From NCBI GenBank assembly GCA_964035575.1, contig OZ037836.1:620001-684000 (forward strand): a stretch of DNA of 64,000 nucleotides, given 5' to 3'. Below are positions 30,101 through 39,300 of the stretch, piece after piece (position 1 is the first letter of the stretch; every line of letters begins with the position of its first letter). The stretch is from Rhynchopus sp. YZ270_cl-10 (Eukaryota; Euglenozoa; Diplonemea; Diplonemida; Diplonemidae). The notes under the pieces were generated by a model. That model ran no database searches and was not told the DNA's origin. It was given only the letters and a program-made list of their open reading frames with translations. The position numbers and the translations under genes are program-made.

Positions 30101-31455
30101 ACCGCTGCACCGTTCTCCATGGAAACCATTATGCCGTCTACGACACCGTTGGAAGGGATTTCGGATATGGCAGATTCCTCCTTCGCTGTAATCTGCACAA
30201 CTCTTGCACCCCCCTCATCCAACACCACCGCTGCCGCCGGCGCCATGACCCCTCTGCTCTGCGGAAACCCCAGCGCAAACCATCCTCCATTCCCACTCAC
30301 CAACGCAAGCTCCAAACGCGTCCCATTTTGTTCCCTCACTCTCCAATGCAGTACCATACCATCAAATATCCTTTGCTCGCAATGATACCCTTCATAGCTA
30401 CTCCGAAGGCAGCTCTCTGGACCGGAATATGCGGGGGGAGGAGGAGGAGGGGAGATTGCATCTGCGAAGACAACACCGTTCTCAACGAGGCGGGTCCACG
30501 CTGTGGCGTATATATGAAGAAATAATGTGTTGTTGTCTGCGAATGCGACGGTCGCGGCGCGAAGCTGTGGGTGTTTGATAATCGCAACGTCTGTCGGCAG
30601 CATTGTCACCCCTTCTTGAACATATTGAACCCCCACCGCAGACTCTCCACCTCCAATACGCACCCTACTATCCCATTCATATTCCAAAAGGTGAACAAAG
30701 AATTCATTATCAAAGATATACGGATGTTTCGTAAAATTTCCATCATTTCCGCTAATATCAAGATGCAGGCTGCCTACCGTATGACCACCCATCAGAGACA
30801 CCGCTTCAAGGATGAAACGATCTTTGTAAAATCCATTCTTCTGTTCTGTATCTAAAGCATGAAGATAGCGAGCGTAGACTTTAATAATGTACTGTCTGGT
30901 GAGATTCAAATTATTGTAGTCGGTGTCCTCGGTTAACTCTTTGGCGGGGAGTCTCCCGTTTGGAGAGCATTCGCGGTGTGCGGATTTGATATGAAAATCG
31001 GGCCTCCCCGGAGAAAAAAATAACTGAATTTTAAATCCGCTGAGCTTCTCGTGGACGACCGCTGCGACCAACTGAACCATATCGGCAAAGCTGATAAACG
31101 GATATTTCGCGACATAGGCATACACTAATATCACCGCCGGATTCGTTTTCGCATTTGCCCCATCCAGCGATTCGGGAGGCATCCTTATACATCCCCCCGC
31201 CGTCCCCCCTAAAGGATACAACCCGCCATTGTACGTTCCCGCAGAATGCCAAGCCAACCGAATAAACAGAGGTCCCATCATCGGCCTTCCTGCAATCTCC
31301 TCTGCCACCGCCGTTTCAAGATAGTCCACTACAGGGGTATACAGTGTGATGCATGCTTCTCGCTCCGTCTCTTCTAGTCGTGTGCATAGTGTAACCCCTA
31401 TGGAAGAAGGGAGCTGGACCAATACTACTACCATAGATACCCATAGGGGGAGCAT
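27115..31455 (-). CDS. Secreted peroxidase-DOMON-cytochrome b561-cytochrome b5-adenylate cyclase fusion
   Basis: 1446 residues in one open frame from the ATG at 31453-31455. Order: signal peptide (1-20); class I heme peroxidase (about 45-335) with distal RLAWH (Arg66, Trp69, His70), GGHTVG (proximal His225) and IFDN (Asp249); Pro run; DOMON (about 350-480); cytochrome b561 core with five hydrophobic segments (about 512-690) and candidate heme ligands His513, His557/561, His590, His634; cytochrome b5 (about 712-788; HPGG His746, His770); class III cyclase (about 885-1085) with metal Asp893 (FTDIQAST) and Asp936, Lys932 (KTIGD) favouring ATP, and NTVNKAARVE; a second degenerate cyclase-like region (about 1120-1330); Pro-rich linker; Cys-rich tail (CAKC..CTVC..CARC). 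Expected topology: peroxidase/DOMON outside, b5 and cyclase inside. The cyclase carries the insert typical of kinetoplastid enzymes. Where the peroxidase should have its proximal Trp, the motif reads GNFTKHP, i.e. Phe241. Function (redox-controlled cAMP) is inferred. Confidence 0.93.
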   Translation of the reverse strand: MLPLWVSMVVVLVQLPSSIGVTLCTRLEETEREACITLYTPVVDYLETAVAEEIAGRPMMGPLFIRLAWHSAGTYNGGLYPLGGTAGGCIRMPPESLDGANAKTNPAVILVYAYVAKYPFISFADMVQLVAAVVHEKLSGFKIQLFFSPGRPDFHIKSAHRECSPNGRLPAKELTEDTDYNNLNLTRQYIIKVYARYLHALDTEQKNGFYKDRFILEAVSLMGGHTVGSLHLDISGNDGNFTKHPYIFDNEFFVHLLEYEWDSRVRIGGGESAVGVQYVQEGVTMLPTDVAIIKHPQLRAATVAFADNNTLFLHIYATAWTRLVENGVVFADAISPPPPPPAYSGPESCLRSSYEGYHCEQRIFDGMVLHWRVREQNGTRLELALVSGNGGWFALGFPQSRGVMAPAAAVVLDEGGARVVQITAKEESAISEIPSNGVVDGIMVSMENGAAVLGFSVVRSEAVLSSLPINIAEGVDMKFAKHRNTAALVVNFVTGMIEEVTIESSLTFWRRLHGALMCFSCIFCFPLAIFTKRYSKRLFAISDASQGSKMGPAMKAHIILHLTGFTSMVVSIGIAIFKLSDSGNPDPLYHREIGIFIVSLLASLIILGVLSTVYIPHTAAETALKGKSIIRRVHRSLGAMLFAFLAVQFYSGAGRVSDTDADAQPFIILISSGAAFVVTLFIVGEICSSFSTIRSSTEREKQSSNAETKYRKTYTPQELAMHTNLDDIWIAMDGKVYNVTEWYEHHPGGADVLLGYAGRDASEAFYAVQHSAAGLKILRQFYVGDLEGEETSDLVDAIDEITQNTSQLDLDSARLQLTKDGSLPRSVVLSFRQLIDAVDSFLPYLPESLKLVYRAESNDPNKLIKAVHEQHSSTIAYLMESSPPTVCTIVFTDIQASTRLWEECEMGMQAALEVHNRTIRIAINDCNGYEVKTIGDAFMVAFLEATDAVHFATRVQCDLLTAEWPDTLLEHPMCERKYDPLTCELLWSGIKVRIGVHCGPVDPQINPLTNRLDFFGNTVNKAARVEAQALGGGTCMTPEVWNLVSGEERDLSLSTVTRFSLPDFEAYSLKAMTVIRRKDVKMKGIPNATDLLIVFPEGLGGRAAEDKKKAPKASGLGVSQNLSMSRNSSVAPPLMGSEITKAVATVCSPVFLPRRYAPEMEAASHTNTLISKMMLHASRGGGVTHSISGSLALVGFNIASPCINHPAAAAKFACTLCTETQDDDNDIIRIEPGVTMGIVTGDIIQGKMGRRTQKVLAIVGPAAEFSMRLAFHAEDLDAAVLCGVIPGVGGIPSDPLGARHCRFAEVWQTDLPEGLLLIYDLNIKQLGQNVTLGFPNEITPFPPLPPLPPGPPGTSCGGSEVLALPCDAKKGSYNIASQANAKAGLKCAKCAADAIITCTVCKILLCARCPPGHEGCAVPRYAVVLHEAVGVKDSAFELVSPSVTVE

Positions 31456-32372
31456 TTAGGGAAGTGAAGAAAAGAGAATTTGGAGAAAAAGAAAAATAAA
31501 AGTGGAAAAAAAAATTAAAGAACGGAAGGAGGGGTGGCGGTGGGAGAAAGGAATAAAAAAAAAATGGAAAAGTTTTTAGAAGATGATCCTAAGCCTCTCG
31601 TGTGCTTAGTCACCTTTGACCTCCCGGCAGACCTCCCGACTGACCCACGATGCCAGCACCCCGGGATAATATTACAAAAAAAAATAATACCAAAAAACGG
31701 AAAAGAGATGTAACAAAAGAGAAAAAAAACGTACGGAAACCTCTCAGTTGTGTTCATGCAAGGGGTGTGTGTATAAAAAAGAAAATCGGGTGGGAAAGAG
31801 TAAGGAGCAGGGCCACCCCCACCCCACAGCTTTAATTGGGGAGCTGGAGGGGAGGGGGAAAGGAGGAGAAGGGTCTGTGGGTGGGTGGGTGGTGCTAGTA
31901 TAGGCAGGGATATTGCTAACTTTCGGGATTTTGGGATTTCGTGGGGCGATGGTCGAAAAAAGGGGGGGGAGTGCTGACTTTTTTTTTCCAGTCGAGCCCG
32001 GGCGCGCTTCGCGCGCCCGGGTCCCCATTTTAGCTCAAGTTGGGGGCCTCCGGCGGAATGTAAGAATTCCGTGGTTGTCCAACTGCGGAGTTCGGCACTT
32101 CACTGATATTTACACCAGGCAGACGGGGCACACGAATTATCAGTAACCTCAGTACATTTACAAAACAAACGGCGGTCGTGGTACCCAAATGTTCCTGGCG
32201 AAGCCACGGTACGCAACATTTCTAAAATTTGCGCTTTAAATTGCACATGTTTACTGCCAAACTCTGTCATGGGAAGGGTGGGTTGCAAGCTTGCGCCGCA
32301 GGCGCACGGTACGCTACTTTTTGTCTTTCGCCATGCTACATGTTTCCTTTTCCTTCGGCGCTTGACCAATTG
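31456..32372. other. 5' flank of the peroxidase-cyclase gene and spacer
   Basis: The first 40 bases upstream of the ATG are pyrimidine-rich on the coding strand, unlike the C/A-rich leaders of the other genes. 31563-31612 repeats 26936-26990. 31990-32023 is a GC hairpin (GCCCGGGCGCGC facing GCGCGCCCGGG). 32197-32345 is the second copy of the repeat at 15228-15475. No gene. Confidence 0.6.
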
Positions 32373-32395
32373 CATAGTACCATAGTACCATAGTA
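32373..32395. repeat. Left stub of the octamer satellite
   Basis: Three copies of CATAGTAC, cut off from the main array by the MITE at 32396-32919. Confidence 0.85.
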
Positions 32396-32919
32396 AACCC
32401 CCCTCCCAACTATTGTTTACATACAGGTATTGTTTACATATAATTATTCACAGCTATTATTTACATCCAATTACTATTTACATTCGAATTATTTATTTAC
32501 ACCCCCTTTTTTTTTGCCGGTTTTTGGTGACGGGGTGCGGATTCGTGACCAAAAACACAATTTTTTGGAATTTCCGGAATCTGTCCAGAAAATGGTGGGG
32601 TCGATGTTGAAAATTGGACAATTTTTTGACCACTTAAATTTTGGAAAATATGAGCCCGGTCACTAGGTGGGGCCCATTTTCGGCCAAAAATTTTCACAAA
32701 ATCCGAGTTTGTAAAATTGACCCTACACCCACATCAATTTCAATACTATACCTCACTTCACCTTCGGTTACCCTACAGGGGAGGTGTGGAAAATGTAAAC
32801 AATACATGAGTGATAATTATTTACATGTACTATTTACATTTAAATTATTTACATGTATTATTTACATGCACGAATACTATTTACATAAAAATATGTAAAC
32901 AATAGCTGTGAGGGGGGTT
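32396..32919. mobile_element. MITE with TA target duplication inserted in the satellite
   Basis: 524 bp. The ends AACCCCCCTC...CTATTGTTTACATA are inverted over about 28 bp with two mismatches. TA flanks both ends (32394-32395, 32920-32921), and removing the element with one TA restores the octamer phase exactly. The interior has TATTTACAT repeats and one copy of the CATTTCCGGAATCTGTCC module (about 32565). TA and small size suggest Tc1/mariner-type mobilisation, but the ends are not those of the mariner at 17035. Confidence 0.88.
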
Positions 32920-34134
32920 TACCATAGTACCATAGTACCATAGTACCATAGTACCATAGTACCATAGTACCATAGTACCATAGTACCATAGTACCATAGT
33001 ACCATAGTACCATAGTACCATAGTACCATAGTACCATAGTACCATAGTACCATAGTACCATAGTACCATAGTACCATAGTACCATAGTACCATAGTACCA
33101 TAGTACCATAGTACCATAGTACCATAGTACCATAGTACCATAGTACCATAGTACCATAGTACCATAGTACCATAGTACCATAGTACCATAGTACCATAGT
33201 ACCATAGTACCATAGTACCATAGTACCATAGTACCATAGTACCATAGTACCATAGTACCATAGTACCATAGTACCATAGTACCATAGTACCATAGTACCA
33301 TAGTACCATAGTACCATAGTACCATAGTACCATAGTACCATAGTACCATAGTACCATAGTACCATAGTACCATAGTACCATAGTACCATAGTACCATAGT
33401 ACCATAGTACCATAGTACCATAGTACCATAGTACCATAGTACCATAGTACCATAGTACCATAGTACCATAGTACCATAGTACCATAGTACCATAGTACCA
33501 TAGTACCATAGTACCATAGTACCATAGTACCATAGTACCATAGTACCATAGTACCATAGTACCATAGTACCATAGTACCATAGTACCATAGTACCATAGT
33601 ACCATAGTACCATAGTACCATAGTACCATAGTACCATAGTACCATAGTACCATAGTACCATAGTACCATAGTACCATAGTACCATAGTACCATAGTACCA
33701 TAGTACCATAGTACCATAGTACCATAGTACCATAGTACCATAGTACCATAGTACCATAGTACCATAGTACCATAGTACCATAGTACCATAGTACCATAGT
33801 ACCATAGTACCATAGTACCATAGTACCATAGTACCATAGTACCATAGTACCATAGTACCATAGTACCATAGTACCATAGTACCATAGTACCATAGTACCA
33901 TAGTACCATAGTACCATAGTACCATAGTACCATAGTACCATAGTACCATAGTACCATAGTACCATAGTACCATAGTACCATAGTACCATAGTACCATAGT
34001 ACCATAGTACCATAGTACCATAGTACCATAGTACCATAGTACCATAGTACCATAGTACCATAGTACCATAGTACCATAGTACCATAGTACCATAGTACCA
34101 TAGTACCATAGTACCATAGTACCATAGTACCATA
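32920..34134. repeat. Pure (ACCATAGT)n satellite, about 152 copies
   Basis: 1215 bp of the 8-bp unit ACCATAGT with no variant visible by eye. The minus strand has no stop in any frame, so long spurious frames coding repeated MVLWYYGT arise; they are not genes. Confidence 0.98.
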
Positions 34135-34146
34135 AACGAAAATAAA

Positions 34147-34490
34147 TAAAATTATTTTATTACCTGGGAAATAAAGTTGTAGGTGGCTCGTGAAGAAAAA
34201 GTGCGACATAATCTGGACTTTAATCTGTAGAAGGGACATAAAGTCTTTAAATACGTATAATACTATATAATACCTTGTTTATTTCCCCGATTTGTGTACC
34301 TGTTTTGTATGGAGTTTGTGAGAAAGGGGACAAAAAGTACTTTATTTCTGAATTTTCACTTTAAATCCTGAGTGCCAGGCATTGTGATGTTGTGTTGTGT
34401 TGATAAACCTATTATTTGCTTCTATATGTCACACTTTCTTGACGAGTCCACCTACAACTATATTTCCACGGTAATAAAATAATGTATTAC
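34147..34490. mobile_element. Fold-back/TIR element with 55-bp imperfect inverted ends
   Basis: 34147-34205 (TTATTTTATTACC, then AGTTGTAGGTGG, CTCGT) is inverted at 34432-34490 (CCACCTACAACT, GGTAATAAAATAAT). No coding content in about 340 bp. It directly adjoins the next hairpin element, sharing its GGTAATAAAATAAT end. Confidence 0.65.
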
Positions 34491-34640
34491 GTGAATAATT
34501 TCCGCATTTATTTACCTCGTAGAATTTTTCACCACCTCGTGTGCGTTGTAGTCCCTCGCTTCGCTCGGGACTACAACTTCGCCCACTCGGTGTTGAAAAT
34601 TTTCAACTCGGTAAATAAAACGAAAATTAATTCACGGTAA
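34478..34640. repeat. Long imperfect hairpin
   Basis: Centred on GTTGTAGTCCC facing GGGACTACAAC around 34549-34580, extending outwards through CACCACCTCGTG/CACTCGGTG and ATTTATTTACC/GGTAAATAAA to CGGTAATAAA on both sides. It looks like a fold-back MITE. Confidence 0.7.
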
Positions 34641-34649
34641 TAAATAGTT

Positions 34650-36339
34650 ATTAAAACAGGGAGAGGGGAGAGGGGGCTGTTGCTTTAAAAGGGTTTGTTG
34701 TGATGAGAAAAAGAAAAGAAGTGTTCCCCCCTCCTTTTGTATTGATAACCCGACCCACAACCTAGGGGTTGCGTGCTCAAAAAATGGCACCCAAAAATAG
34801 GTTCCGATCTAGATGCTTTTTTTCTTGTTTTGTTTTTTTTTTCTCGTTCATGCGCAAAACAGGTCGTAGTTGTGTGTGGCACAGACACAGGGAAAAAAAA
34901 TAAAAGGCAGTATGTGGGAGAATATGCAAAAAATTGCAAATAAAAAAAAAAAAGCAAAACAAAAAATTGTGGCAGAGAAAGGCTTTTTCACACGTGCATC
35001 GCAACTTTTCGCACTTGTTTCAAAACTTTTTCACGCTTTTTCACACTATCCTGATACGGGTAAAGTGCGATATAGTGCGGTAAAAGTTGGGAAACGTGTT
35101 GCAAAAACAGAACGAAGAGCGAATTTGGGGGGAAACTCCCTTTTCAGCCACAAACAAAAATGTTTTTTTTTATTTTTTTAAAAACTCAGGCATTCGCTGG
35201 GAAGATCAATCAAGGCAGCCCTTGCAGGCGCGTGCCGAAGTACGCCCGCCAGAGGTGTGAGTGAGAGTCACACTTGGTGTGGGGTTTTGGTTAATATTCT
35301 CGTTGTCTTTTTTTGTTGTTTTTGTTTTTTTTTTTTTTTTTTTTCTCTTTTGCGAAAAAAAAAGAAACAATGTATTGACGACTGTCTGACGGAGCGATTC
35401 GCCTGTCTAAAAAAACACACACACGGGTGTCAAAATGATCGCCACACTACTAAAAACAGTGGGTAACGAACAAAACAAACATTTTCTTTCGTTACTTCAA
35501 AAATTCTCTTTTTTTTTAAAATTGTTTTTGGTTTTTGGTTGAGACGAGATGTCGGTTCTGTGAAATTCACTGAACCACCCATATCCTGTTTCACATTGCA
35601 TTCAATAAATCGATAGCATATTGGGATCAACAAAAAATTCCCAAAAAAAAAAGGGGGAGATAAAAAAAAAAACACACACAAAGCTGACTCAGAGCAGTGC
35701 TTTTTCAGTTGCCATTTTTCACGGTTCATGATCTCACATGTTTTTCCTTTTTTTTTTTCCCCCGCGAACAATGATACATATCATTTACATCGTAACAATC
35801 GTGGGGTTGATCCTCATCGATCGTGTAACAGCACTCCAAAAAAAAAAAAAACACAATGTTTGGCGGCCAAAATAAAGTGATAAAATATAGTTGATATTGT
35901 GCAAACACGCCTCCAGGATATAGGCACTCGAACCCTACTAGACTCTCTCTCGTAACTAGAGAGGGCTGAATTGACATACGGGAAGTTGCCGAAACAACTG
36001 ACCCAAAATATCCCAAAAAAAAATAGGCAACAACTCTTCCGCAAAATTATTTTTTTTGTACGTCAATATGTTCTGGAGTGCTATATTACTCATTAACCGT
36101 TCGACAATTTCGTGAACAATCATCGATTTGGTACGACGATATGGGGTGGAGGGATGGGGGAAAATAGCACGATTATTCGCAACACATGACAAGCACCGCA
36201 ATGAGGGAGTGAACAGGAGGGGTGGGAGAGAGAGGGTTCTGGCCTCAGGAAACAAAAAACCAACCAAAGAATACATAAGGAAGTTTCTGAACGTGTTTTG
36301 CCCCTATATGGAAACGGACCTATCACGCAGCATGCATGC
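34650..36339. other. Gene-free spacer downstream of the CUB/WD40 gene
   Basis: 35475-35590 (CTTCAAAAA...TCTTTTTT...GGTTTTTGGTTGAGAC...GTCGGTTCTGTG...CACTGAACCACCCATATCCTG) is a copy of the module at 56770-56880. A tRNA-like stretch lies at 35914-36014. Short frames have no recognisable homology. Confidence 0.55.
35914..36014 (-). tRNA. tRNA-like sequence (pseudo-tRNA or SINE head)
   Basis: On the minus strand a GGGATAT/ATATCCT acceptor-like stem brackets a T-arm-like GGGTTCGAGTGCC (Pol III B box), an anticodon-like hairpin CTCTC-TAGTTAC-GAGAG (would read GTT, Asn) and an A-box-like TGGGTCAGTTG. It spans 101 nt. Against a working tRNA: no proper D-arm, a G-G pair at the end of the T stem, and A instead of T before the anticodon. 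Confidence 0.25.
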
Positions 36340-39300
36340 TCACAGCTTCCACACCACAAGGGTGCCGTCGCGGCTCACAGTTGCAAGGCGGGTGCCATCG
36401 GGGGAGAAGTCCAGGCGTGGCAGCACAGCCTGCGAGTGTCCCAGCAGCTCGTGCAGCACAGACCCGTCGTGCGACCACACCATCACGTCACCCTCGCCCA
36501 CAGCAGCAATCATCTGCCCGTCGCGTGAGAACTTGCTGTCGTGCACAGCACCCGACAGCATGCTCAAAGACACACCGTCCACAGCACTGCCGTCACCAAT
36601 CGAGCTTCCGGGCAGCTGCGACACAAGGATCGTCCCGTCGCTCAGCCCACGCAGGAGCGCGTTCCCACCAAAGGACGAGAAGGACAGTGCCGTCACACGT
36701 GCGGCAACAGAGGGCAGCTCAACAACAGACGTCCCGTCCAGCCTCCACACACTTGTCACCTCGTCCACCTCGGTGCCGTGCACTGTCGCAAGGTGTGCAC
36801 TGTCCACAGAGAACCCCACGTTGCGTGCATGGTGGTTGATCACAGACGACGCCTTCGTCCTGTCTGACGCAAGCATGTCGAACACACGTGTGCGTGCATC
36901 ATGTCCACCCCCGCTCACCACATAGCGCCCGTCCCTCGTGAACTCCACACGACGCACAGGTGTGCTACCCGACGCAGACATGTCCACCAGCGTTGCCTCC
37001 AGCACACCTGTCGCAGCGTTGCACACAATCACACGACCGCCCTCCCCAGCAAGCGCCACCAGGTTGTTGTCTGGCGAGAACGCAATGTCGTACACCCTGA
37101 AGCCGTCTGCACAGCCCAGCTGTCCCACCCGCACACCCGTGCGTGCGTCAAACACACGCACAAAACGATCTGCTGACCCTGTCGCCACACGACGTCCGTC
37201 CCACGAGAACGCCACCGACAGCAGGCGTGCAGGGTGTCTCACCTCAAATGCACACGCACGCGACGTCCCCTGCCCGCAACGCTGTGGCACTGTGTCCACC
37301 CCACACTGCTGCTGTGGAGGAGGTGTCGGTGCTCTGCATTCGTACTGGAAGGCAAGGTACGACCTCCCGTAGTAGTAAGTGCTTCTGAACTGCACAAACG
37401 CAGAACCACTCAACACAAGCTCTACGCCTTCTACGCCGGTGGTGTACGAGGACCAGGTATGCTCCAAGTTGAAGTTTGTGTCGTTCCCACTTCCGGTCTC
37501 TGAGTAGATAGACACGTAGGCATATGTGTACAACTGAATGTCGGTGAACTTGAGCACAACGTCGTAATCACACTCAATGTGCCAGCACTCCGAGTGGTCT
37601 CTCTCGTAGTTCTCGAGGTTAGCGTACCCAGTGCCTGTCCGGTCGTGGTGCTCCTCACAGACGTAGTCCACACCAGGTGCACGTGTGTTCGGCGCATCTG
37701 TGGGTGGTGCCTGGGTGGTCGCATCCACACACACGTAGTTGAACTCAACTCTTGAATACCCGTTGTAGTAACCGGCCCTGAACTGCACAAATGCAGAACC
37801 GTTCAGGACAAAATCGTAACTTGGGGTGCCTTCATCATACGAGATCGCACGGTGCAAGTCGTAGTCTGTGCCGTTGTTGGACTCATTCCCTGATGTGTAC
37901 AGGTACAGATAGGAGTAGTAGTACAGCTGCAGGTAGGAGAACGAGATGACAACATCCTTGTCGCACTCAATGTGCCAGCACTCCGTGTGGTAGCTGTCGT
38001 AGTTCTGATAGCTCACGTTCCCAGTCGCATTGTCCCCCAGGTCGTTGTGCTCCTCACAGACGTAGTTCACACCAGGTGCACGTGTGTTCGGCACATCTGT
38101 GGGTGGTGCTTGAGTGGTCGCATCCACACACACGTAGTTGAACTCAACTCTTGACCACCCGTTGTAGTAACCGGCCCTGAACTGCACAAATGCAGAACCG
38201 TTCAGGACAAAATCGTAACTTGGGGTGCCTCCACCCCACGATATCGTACGGTGCAAGTCGTAGTCTGTGCCGTTGTTGGACTCGTTCCCAGATGTGTACA
38301 GGTACAGATAGGAATAGGTGTACAGCTGCAGGTTGGAGAACGAGATGACAACATCCTTGTCGCACTCAATGTGCCAGCACTCCGTGTGGTACTGATCGTA
38401 GTTCTGAAAGCTCACGTTCCCAGTCGCATTGTCCCCCAGGTCGTTGTGCTCCTCACAGACGTAGTTCACACCAGGTGCACGTGTGTTCGGCACATCTGTG
38501 GGTGGTGCTTGAGTGGTCGCATCCACACACACGTAGTCGAACTCAACTCTTGACCACCCGTAGTAGTAACCGCTTCTGAACTGCACAAATGCAGAACCGT
38601 TCAGCACAACATCCACGGGACCGACGGAATTCGACGAGTAGAAGCTTTTCTCATAGACAAAGTCTGTCCCATTTCCGGAATCGTTCCCAGATGTGTACAG
38701 GTCCAGGTAGGTATAGGTGTACAGCTGCAGGGTGGAGAACGAGATGACAACATCCTTGTCGCACTCAATGTGCCAGCACTCCGTGTGGTAGCTGTCGTAG
38801 TTCTGATAGCTCACGTTCCCAGTCGCATTGTCCCCCAGGTCGTTGTGCTCCTCACAGACGTAGTTCACACCAGGTGCACGTGTGTTCGGCACATCTGTGG
38901 GTGGTGCTTGAGTGGTCGCATCCACACACACGTAGTCGAACTCAAGTCTTGATCCAGTGTAGGCATTGCTTCCGAACTGCACAAATGCAGAACCGTTCAG
39001 CACAACATCCACGGGACTGGCGTAATTGTAAAAGCTTTTGGCCAAGGTGAAGTTTGTCCCATTTCCGGAATCGTCCCCTGATGTGTACAGGTGCAGGTAG
39101 GTTCCAGAGTTTAGGTACATAGTGGAGAACGAGACAACAACATCCTTGTCGCACTCAATGTGCCAGCACTCCGTGTGGTACTGATCGTAGTTACGATAGC
39201 TCACGTTCCCAGTCTCGTTGTCCCCCAGGTCGTTGTGCTCCTCGCAGACGTAGTTCACACCAGGTGCACGTGTGTCCGGCACATCAGAAGCGTACGGCAC

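Noticed and set aside
27905-30525. Plus-strand frames opposite the peroxidase-cyclase gene
   Set aside because: Antisense frames without recognisable domains, over a gene with many conserved motifs.
32858-34239. Three long minus-strand frames coding repeated MVLWYYGT
   Set aside because: They result from the stop-free 8-bp satellite in all three frames; no start context or flanking coding sense.
36128-36925. 265-residue plus-strand frame opposite the WD40 end
   Set aside because: Antisense of the propeller; low-complexity Ser/Thr/Pro composition.
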